Assembly (NCBI RefSeq): GCF_000204645.1
Contig: NC_015422.1
Coordinates: 1,116,001-1,180,000 of the forward strand
DNA: 64,000 nucleotides
Reading direction: 5' to 3'
Origin: Alicycliphilus denitrificans K601
Lineage (GTDB): Bacteria > Pseudomonadota > Gammaproteobacteria > Burkholderiales > Burkholderiaceae_C
Position 1 is the first letter of the stretch, and the number at the start of each line of letters is the position of its first letter. Below the pieces are notes generated by a model, which saw only the letters and a program-made list of their open reading frames with translations, made no database searches and was not told the DNA's origin. Both the position numbers and the translations under genes were made by a program. This document shows positions 59,487 to 64,000 of the stretch, in pieces.

Positions 59487-59573
59487 GGTCCTAAGGGGAA
59501 TCAGGGAGACGATGGCACTTTGCTTGCGCCGGGCATGGTGCTAGGCTGTCACTATGACAAGGAGACAAGCTTG

Positions 59574-59861
59574 ATGTGGAAGCAGAGGTTGATGTGGATA
59601 GCCTGGCCCGCCTTTCTCATGGCGGGGGTCATGGAGATGGTCGTGTTTGCCTTCGTGGACCCCGAGGCGTTGCAGTGGTTCGACCAGCCCGTCACTCTTT
59701 CGAGGCAAGGCGTCTACACCGTAGCGTTCTTCGTTTTCTGGGCCATCATCATGGCGTCGAGCATGCTTACCACGATGTTGTCGCTCTCCCCCTTCGAGCT
59801 CAATCGCTGTCCGGTACCGGAGGGCGAGAGGCCGCTCGACTGTGCCAAATACATGCCCTGA
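59574..59861 (+). CDS. Small membrane protein of the cbb3/fnr cluster, unknown function
   Basis: 95 residues. Two membrane helices: MWIAWPAFLMAGVMEMVVFAFV (about 6-27) and GVYTVAFFVFWAIIMASSML (about 44-63). The short tail has two Cys (SLSPFELNRCPVPEGERPLDCAKYMP) that would face the periplasm or cytoplasm. ATG 59574 has AGGAGA about 8 bases upstream. I do not know a named family, though similar genes occur next to fnr in related bacteria. Position between ccoH and fnr suggests a role in respiration or copper/redox handling. Confidence 0.75.
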   Translation: MWKQRLMWIAWPAFLMAGVMEMVVFAFVDPEALQWFDQPVTLSRQGVYTVAFFVFWAIIMASSMLTTMLSLSPFELNRCPVPEGERPLDCAKYMP

Positions 59862-59895
59862 CATGGGCCTGGGGCTGCAGCCTGGGTGAGGGTGG

Positions 59896-60639
59896 TTAGA
59901 GACAGGATTGCTGGCTATTGACGATGCGCTTCAGGGCATCGGTGTCCACGATGCGTACGTGGCGTTGCCTGACCTCCACGATGCCCTCCTCGACGAACTT
60001 GGAGAAGGTGCGGCTCACGGTTTCGAGCTTGAGGCCCAGGTAGCTGCCGATTTCCTCGCGCGTCATGCGCAACACCAGTTCCGATTGGGAAAACCCCCGC
60101 GCATGCAAGCGCTGCACCAGATTCAACAGGAAGGCGGCAAGGCGCTCCTCGGCCCGCATGCTTCCCAGGAGCAGCATGACGCCGTGTTCGCGGACGATCT
60201 CACGGCTCATGATCTTGTGCACATGGTTTTGCAGTGCGGTGACTTCGCGGGACAGTTCTTCGATGCGGTCGAACGGCATGACGCAGACCTCGGCGTCTTC
60301 CAGGGCCACGGCATCGCAGGTGTGCCGATCGTTCACTATGCCATCTAGGCCGATGATTTCTCCGGCCATCTGAAAACCCGTCACTTGGTCGCGTCCATCC
60401 TCCGTGGCCACGCAGGTCTTGAAGAAGCCCGTGCGAATGGCGAACAGGGATGCGAATGGTTCGCCGTTGCGAAACAACGTGCCGCCACGCTTGACCTTGC
60501 GGCGCACGGCGACGACGTCATCGATGCGCTTGAGTTGCTGCTCATCCAGCCCGACGGGCATGCACAGTTCGCGCAAGTTGCAGTTTGAACAGGCAACTTT
60601 GATGGATTGCAGGTTGGAATGTGTGGAAACCCTATTCAT
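59896..60639 (-). CDS. fnr: Oxygen-sensing transcriptional regulator Fnr/Anr
   Basis: 247 residues. The [4Fe-4S]-cluster cysteines are visible: Cys17, Cys20, Cys26 (VACSNCNLRELCMP) and Cys119 (AEVCVMPFDRI). The cAMP-like sensor fold comes next, then the helix-turn-helix with the FNR recognition helix (TREEIGSYLGLKLETVSRTF; E--SR contacts TTGAT). Activates genes at low oxygen. FNR boxes near the universal stress gene, ccoN and hemN in this window would be its targets. It is divergent from hemN, and a 17-base palindrome lies between them. Confidence 0.96.
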   Translation of the reverse strand: MNRVSTHSNLQSIKVACSNCNLRELCMPVGLDEQQLKRIDDVVAVRRKVKRGGTLFRNGEPFASLFAIRTGFFKTCVATEDGRDQVTGFQMAGEIIGLDGIVNDRHTCDAVALEDAEVCVMPFDRIEELSREVTALQNHVHKIMSREIVREHGVMLLLGSMRAEERLAAFLLNLVQRLHARGFSQSELVLRMTREEIGSYLGLKLETVSRTFSKFVEEGIVEVRQRHVRIVDTDALKRIVNSQQSCL

Positions 60640-60695
60640 GTCGCGAGCTTACATCTGAACGCCGTCGAGGCATGGAATGTCACGGATCGTTCGAA

Positions 60696-60712
60696 GACTT
60701 TGATCCAAAGTC
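60696..60712. promoter_or_regulatory. 17-base palindrome between fnr and hemN
   Basis: GACTTTG-ATC-CAAAGTC. It also embeds TTTGAT and GTCAA with 5-base spacing, one off the FNR spacing. Possible operator for fnr itself. Confidence 0.4.
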
Positions 60713-60741
60713 AATTGTCCCCATCCGGACCGCATGGGTGC

Positions 60742-60755
60742 TTGATCAACATCAA
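60742..60755. promoter_or_regulatory. FNR box upstream of hemN
   Basis: TTGATCAACATCAA, a perfect match to TTGAT-N4-ATCAA. A class II start site would fall near 60790, about 20 bases before the hemN ATG. Confidence 0.9.
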
Positions 60756-60809
60756 GAACGCCCTGGGGACTCTACGGCACAGTACGCCGCAAATGCAAGG
60801 AATCCCACC

Positions 60810-62192
60810 ATGACAGTCGTTACAACAGAGCTCTTGCGTCGTTTTGACGTGCCTGGGCCGCGCTACACCTCCTACCCGACAGCAGACCGTTTCGTGGAGG
60901 CATTTGGTGAAAAGGAGTACATCCTAGCCCTGCAGCAGCGTCGCGTGGGGTCGGCGGCCAAGGCGATGCCCCTGTCCCTCTACGTGCATATTCCGTTTTG
61001 CGAATCCCTGTGCTACTACTGTGCCTGTAACAAGATCATTACACGGCATCCGGAGCGGGCCGAGGTCTATTTGCGGTACTTGAGCCGCGAGATCGACCTG
61101 CACACCGCGCACTGCGGCGTGGGGCAGCACGTGAGTCAGCTGCATTTCGGCGGCGGCACGCCCACCTTCCTGTCTGACGACGGCCTGCGCGAACTCATAG
61201 GCATGCTCAAGCGCAGCTTCGTGCTGGTGCCAGGGGGCGAGTATTCGATCGAAGTGGATCCTCGCACCGTGGACGAGAAGCGGCTTGCCTTGCTGGCCGA
61301 GCTGGGTTTCAACCGGCTCAGCTTCGGGGTGCAGGATTTCGATCCCGAGGTGCAGAAGGCGGTGCATCGCATACAGCCTGCCGAGAAGGTATTCGCGCTG
61401 ATCGAGAGCGCACGCAAGCTGGGCTTCGAGTCGGTGAACGTGGACCTGATCTATGGCCTGCCGCGCCAGACGCCGGAGTCTTTCGACCGGACCCTGGCGC
61501 AGGTGGCGCAACTGCGGCCCGACCGCATCGCGCTGTATGCCTACGCCCATCTGCCCGAACGCTTCAAGTCGCAACGGCGCATCATTTCCGCAGAGCTGCC
61601 CATGGCCTCGGCCAAGGTGTCGATGCTGGCGCGCTCCATCGACGTGTTCATGAATGCGGGCTATGTGTACGTGGGCATGGACCACTTCGCGCTGCCCGAG
61701 GATGCCCTGGCTGTGGCCAAGCGCCAGGGGCGGCTGCACCGCAATTTCCAGGGGTACAGCACCCAGCCTGACTGCGACCTGATCGCGCTTGGCGTTTCCG
61801 CCATCGGGCGGGTGGGCGCAACGTACAGCCAGAACGTCAAGACGCTGGACGAGTATTACGACGCGATCAACCATGGGCACCTGCCCATAGTGCGAGGCCT
61901 GGCCTTGACCAGGGACGACCTGGTGCGCCGCGCGGTCATCATGGCCCTGATGTGCCAGGGGGAGGTGCTGTTCGAGCCGGTCGAGCAGTCCTGGCTCATC
62001 GATTTTCGCCGCTATTTCGAGGCCGAGCTGCAGCAGCTCGAAGAAATGGCGGAGCAGGGTCTGGTGAAGGTCGGCGCCGAGGGCATCGAGGTCACCACGA
62101 TGGGCTGGTTCTTCGTGCGTGGCGTGGCGATGGTGTTCGACAAGTACTTGCAGGCGGACCGCAATCGGGCACGTTTCTCGCGCATCATCTGA
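60810..62192 (+). CDS. hemN: Oxygen-independent coproporphyrinogen III oxidase
   Basis: 460 residues. Radical-SAM enzyme with cluster/SAM motif CESLCYYCAC (Cys64, 68, 71 and adjacent 73) and the SAM-binding GGGTPTFL. HemN-typical LYVHIPFCESLC, FGVQDFDPEVQ, SVNVDLIYGLPRQT and a conserved GVSAIGRVGATYSQN follow, with a C-terminal HemN domain. It makes haem without oxygen, needed to supply cbb3 and other cytochromes when oxygen is low. Preceded by a perfect FNR box; start at ATG 60810. The longer frame upstream would include the promoter. Confidence 0.95.
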   Translation: MTVVTTELLRRFDVPGPRYTSYPTADRFVEAFGEKEYILALQQRRVGSAAKAMPLSLYVHIPFCESLCYYCACNKIITRHPERAEVYLRYLSREIDLHTAHCGVGQHVSQLHFGGGTPTFLSDDGLRELIGMLKRSFVLVPGGEYSIEVDPRTVDEKRLALLAELGFNRLSFGVQDFDPEVQKAVHRIQPAEKVFALIESARKLGFESVNVDLIYGLPRQTPESFDRTLAQVAQLRPDRIALYAYAHLPERFKSQRRIISAELPMASAKVSMLARSIDVFMNAGYVYVGMDHFALPEDALAVAKRQGRLHRNFQGYSTQPDCDLIALGVSAIGRVGATYSQNVKTLDEYYDAINHGHLPIVRGLALTRDDLVRRAVIMALMCQGEVLFEPVEQSWLIDFRRYFEAELQQLEEMAEQGLVKVGAEGIEVTTMGWFFVRGVAMVFDKYLQADRNRARFSRII

Positions 62193-62195
62193 TCC

Positions 62196-62918
62196 ATGTT
62201 GCTGGCGCTGGCTTCGACGGCATTCTTCATGGGCTTGATGGGCGGGACGCATTGTCTCGTCATGTGCGCAGCGCCCTGCGCCGCCTTGACGGGGGCGGGT
62301 GGCGCCCCGGGTGGTAGCGAGCAGGTCGTGCGCTGGATGCCGCGCGGATCCGTGGCGCAGCGCACCGTCGGATTCCATCTGGGGCGGTTGACGGGCTATG
62401 GCGTGGCGGGCGCCCTGGCCGCCTTCGCCATGGAACGGCTGGCGTGGCTGAGCCAAGGCAGCGCCGCGCTGCGCCCCGTCTGGACCATGTTCCATGTGCT
62501 GATCCTCGCCTGGGGCTTGTTGATGATGCTGCAGGTGCGCCAGCCTGTATGGCTGGAAGGCGCCGGCAGGGCGGTCTGGGGCAGGGTGCGATCTCTGGTA
62601 TCCCGGCCTGGAGGCCTGTTCGTGACCGGCTGTGCCTGGGCGCTGCTGCCTTGCGGCCTGCTCTACACCGCGTTGCTCACCGCAGCATTGAGCGGCAGCG
62701 TTCAGCGTGGCGCCCTGTGCATGGTGCTGTTTGGCGTTGGCAGTGGTGTCTGGCTGGTGGTCGGGCCTGTGGCGTGGGGCAGGTTTCGTGCACGCGTCAA
62801 CGGTGTTGCGGGCACATGGGGGCCCAGGATTGCGGGTCTGGTGCTTTTCACGCTGGGGGCTGGGGCCTTGTGGATGGATGTGGTGCACGGGCAGCCCGCC
62901 CCGTGGTGTTTGCCCTGA
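62196..62918 (+). CDS. TauE/SafE-like (DsbD_2) membrane protein downstream of hemN
   Basis: 240 residues, six membrane helices. TAFFMGLMGGTHCLVMCAAPC near the start has the Cys/His-rich GGxHCxxMC motif of the sulfite-exporter/DsbD_2 group found near cbb3 and copper genes. LFVTGCAWALLPCGLLYTALLTAAL gives the second repeat with PCG. Possible roles: metal or redox-thiol transport linked to cytochrome assembly. The start is 4 bases past the hemN stop, so it is in the same FNR-controlled unit. Confidence 0.82.
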   Translation: MLLALASTAFFMGLMGGTHCLVMCAAPCAALTGAGGAPGGSEQVVRWMPRGSVAQRTVGFHLGRLTGYGVAGALAAFAMERLAWLSQGSAALRPVWTMFHVLILAWGLLMMLQVRQPVWLEGAGRAVWGRVRSLVSRPGGLFVTGCAWALLPCGLLYTALLTAALSGSVQRGALCMVLFGVGSGVWLVVGPVAWGRFRARVNGVAGTWGPRIAGLVLFTLGAGALWMDVVHGQPAPWCLP

Positions 62919-63033
62919 GCCGCATTTGTCGCCAGCGATCATTTTGTTGTTTGTAACTAATACGCAACGCTGGTAACTGACCATAATGCTTCGGTAAGAT
63001 GGGCGCGAGTGGATATGCCCTCTGCAAACTGAA

Positions 63034-64000
63034 GTGGACCAATCCGTACTGATTGATATCGATGCCCTCCGCGTGGGCATGTTCATCCAACTCGAAGTGG
63101 GCTGGATGAACCATCCCTTTCCGATGAACAGCTTCAGAATCTCCTCGCATGAGCAGATTCGCGTTTTGCGGGACTTGGGACTGAAATCCGTACGCCACAT
63201 TCCGGCCAAGAGCACGGCCCTGGCGCAAACGCCTTCAGAGGCGCTCGAGCGGATGGCGGACGTGCAGCCGGAGCAGGACGATGTCGGTGAGCCCGCTGTC
63301 GAACGGCTGGGGCGCAGCACCACGGCGCAGGCCGGTGTACGGGCGCTATACAACGCCACGCAGCAACGTTGCAGGCAGCGCTACCAGGAGGCTGCCACCG
63401 TCTATGAGTCGGTCTGCGCCGGGGTGCAGGCGGCGCCGCAAAAGGTGCGCGAACAGGCGGAATCCCTGGTCCGCGCGTGCGTTGCGCAGCTGCTGGAGCA
63501 GGGGCCATACGCGGTTCACCTGCTGGCTGACAGCCTGGGTCAGCGCTCTGCTGGCCATGCGGTGAACGTGCTGGTGCTGGCCTTGCTGCTTGGGCGCGCG
63601 CTCCGCATGGAGGCGCGGGAGTTGTGCCTCCTGGGGACGGCGGCCTTGCTGCATGACCTGGGGAAGGTGGGCTTGCCGATTCATATCGCGGAGCCGGGCG
63701 CCGCTCTCAACCTTTCGGACATGCAGCGCTATCAGGAGCACGTGGGCCTGTCGGTGGACCTGGGGCAGCGCATGGGGCTGTCCAGCGACGTGCTGATCGC
63801 GATTGCGCAGCACCACGAAATGGCTGATGGCAGCGGGTTTCCGCTGCGCCTCGTCGGCGAGGACCTCAGCCGATGCGGGCAGATATTGGCGCTTGTTAAC
63901 CGCTACGACCGCCTGTGCAATCCATTGCATGGGGAGCAGGCGTTGACGCCCCACGAGGCCCTGGCCAGGATCTTCGCGCTGCGGCGCGAGTGTTTCGACG
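63034..64000 (+). CDS. HD-GYP-domain c-di-GMP phosphodiesterase, cut by the window edge
   Basis: At least 322 residues. An N-terminal DUF3391-like domain (LRVGMFIQLEVGWMNHPFPMNSFRI, about 10-40) precedes the HD-GYP domain with HDLGKVGLPIHI (HD, about 208-219) and HHEMADGSGFPL (about 264-275; the third motif GSGFP is the GYP-type loop). Predicted to break down cyclic di-GMP, controlling surface attachment or motility. Start taken as GTG 63034; a stop lies in frame just before any ATG. Its C-terminal end is outside the window. Confidence 0.9.
   Translation, partial: MDQSVLIDIDALRVGMFIQLEVGWMNHPFPMNSFRISSHEQIRVLRDLGLKSVRHIPAKSTALAQTPSEALERMADVQPEQDDVGEPAVERLGRSTTAQAGVRALYNATQQRCRQRYQEAATVYESVCAGVQAAPQKVREQAESLVRACVAQLLEQGPYAVHLLADSLGQRSAGHAVNVLVLALLLGRALRMEARELCLLGTAALLHDLGKVGLPIHIAEPGAALNLSDMQRYQEHVGLSVDLGQRMGLSSDVLIAIAQHHEMADGSGFPLRLVGEDLSRCGQILALVNRYDRLCNPLHGEQALTPHEALARIFALRRECFD

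Overview
The window is a high-GC chromosomal segment of a betaproteobacterium, most likely a member of the Comamonadaceae (Acidovorax/Alicycliphilus/Delftia-like). This rests on gene content and order (RadC / FkpB / IspH, serS, recJ with lolC-lolD, an Fnr-controlled cbb3 oxidase cluster), a small Trp-rich protein typical of the group, and a dispersed intergenic repeat built around AGCTGC-AGCGCTTG. This is my reading of the sequence; no database search was run.

Layout. 0-6.5 kb: housekeeping genes (radC, fkpB, ispH, a CorC/TlyC-like CBS protein, a second CBS protein, serS, a bestrophin-family membrane protein) ending at a tRNA-Ser(CGA). 6.5-17.3 kb: an inserted island of visibly lower GC with a P4-type tyrosine integrase next to the tRNA. 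It carries a Cys-repeat exported protein coupled to a membrane protein, a DUF1643 protein, an XRE regulator, a one-chain type IIG-like restriction-modification enzyme, a RepA-like ATPase, an FRG-domain protein and a zinc-ribbon protein. It also holds several GC-rich palindromes and an AT-rich palindromic tract. The island is bracketed by near-identical direct repeats of about 1.25 kb (serS 3' end, whole bestrophin gene, 5' half of tRNA-Ser). That is the signature expected from single-crossover integration of a circle carrying captured chromosomal DNA.

18.6-27.1 kb: exopolysaccharide genes (O-antigen-ligase-like protein, TIGR03013-type sugar transferase), then a response regulator / LysM-FecR protein / CHASE2 histidine kinase module. 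27.2-39.6 kb: trpS with a C-terminal extension, an M50 peptidase, two methyl-accepting chemotaxis proteins, a YciO/Sua5 protein, a PHP phosphoesterase, recJ with an overlapping upstream gene, lolC-lolD, a small cytochrome c and a Trp-rich protein. 39.6-45.4 kb: two unrelated-type dihydroxy-acid dehydratases head to head, a thioesterase, a bacterioferritin-like protein without the haem-ligand Met, and lgt. 45.6-51.2 kb: a malonate-use operon (GntR regulator, malonyl-CoA decarboxylase, Bug-type binding protein, enoyl-CoA hydratase homologue, malonyl-CoA synthetase).

51.3-62.9 kb: a microaerobic respiration cluster (universal stress protein, ccoI, ccoS, ccoN-O-Q-P, ccoG, ccoH, a small membrane protein, fnr, hemN, a TauE/SafE-like protein) with FNR boxes at the expected promoter positions. 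Fnr probably senses oxygen loss and induces the high-affinity oxidase, its assembly factors and anaerobic haem synthesis. The window ends in an HD-GYP protein cut by its edge. The parts most worth a second look are the island architecture, its defence-like cargo, and an intergenic repeat captured inside a coding sequence.
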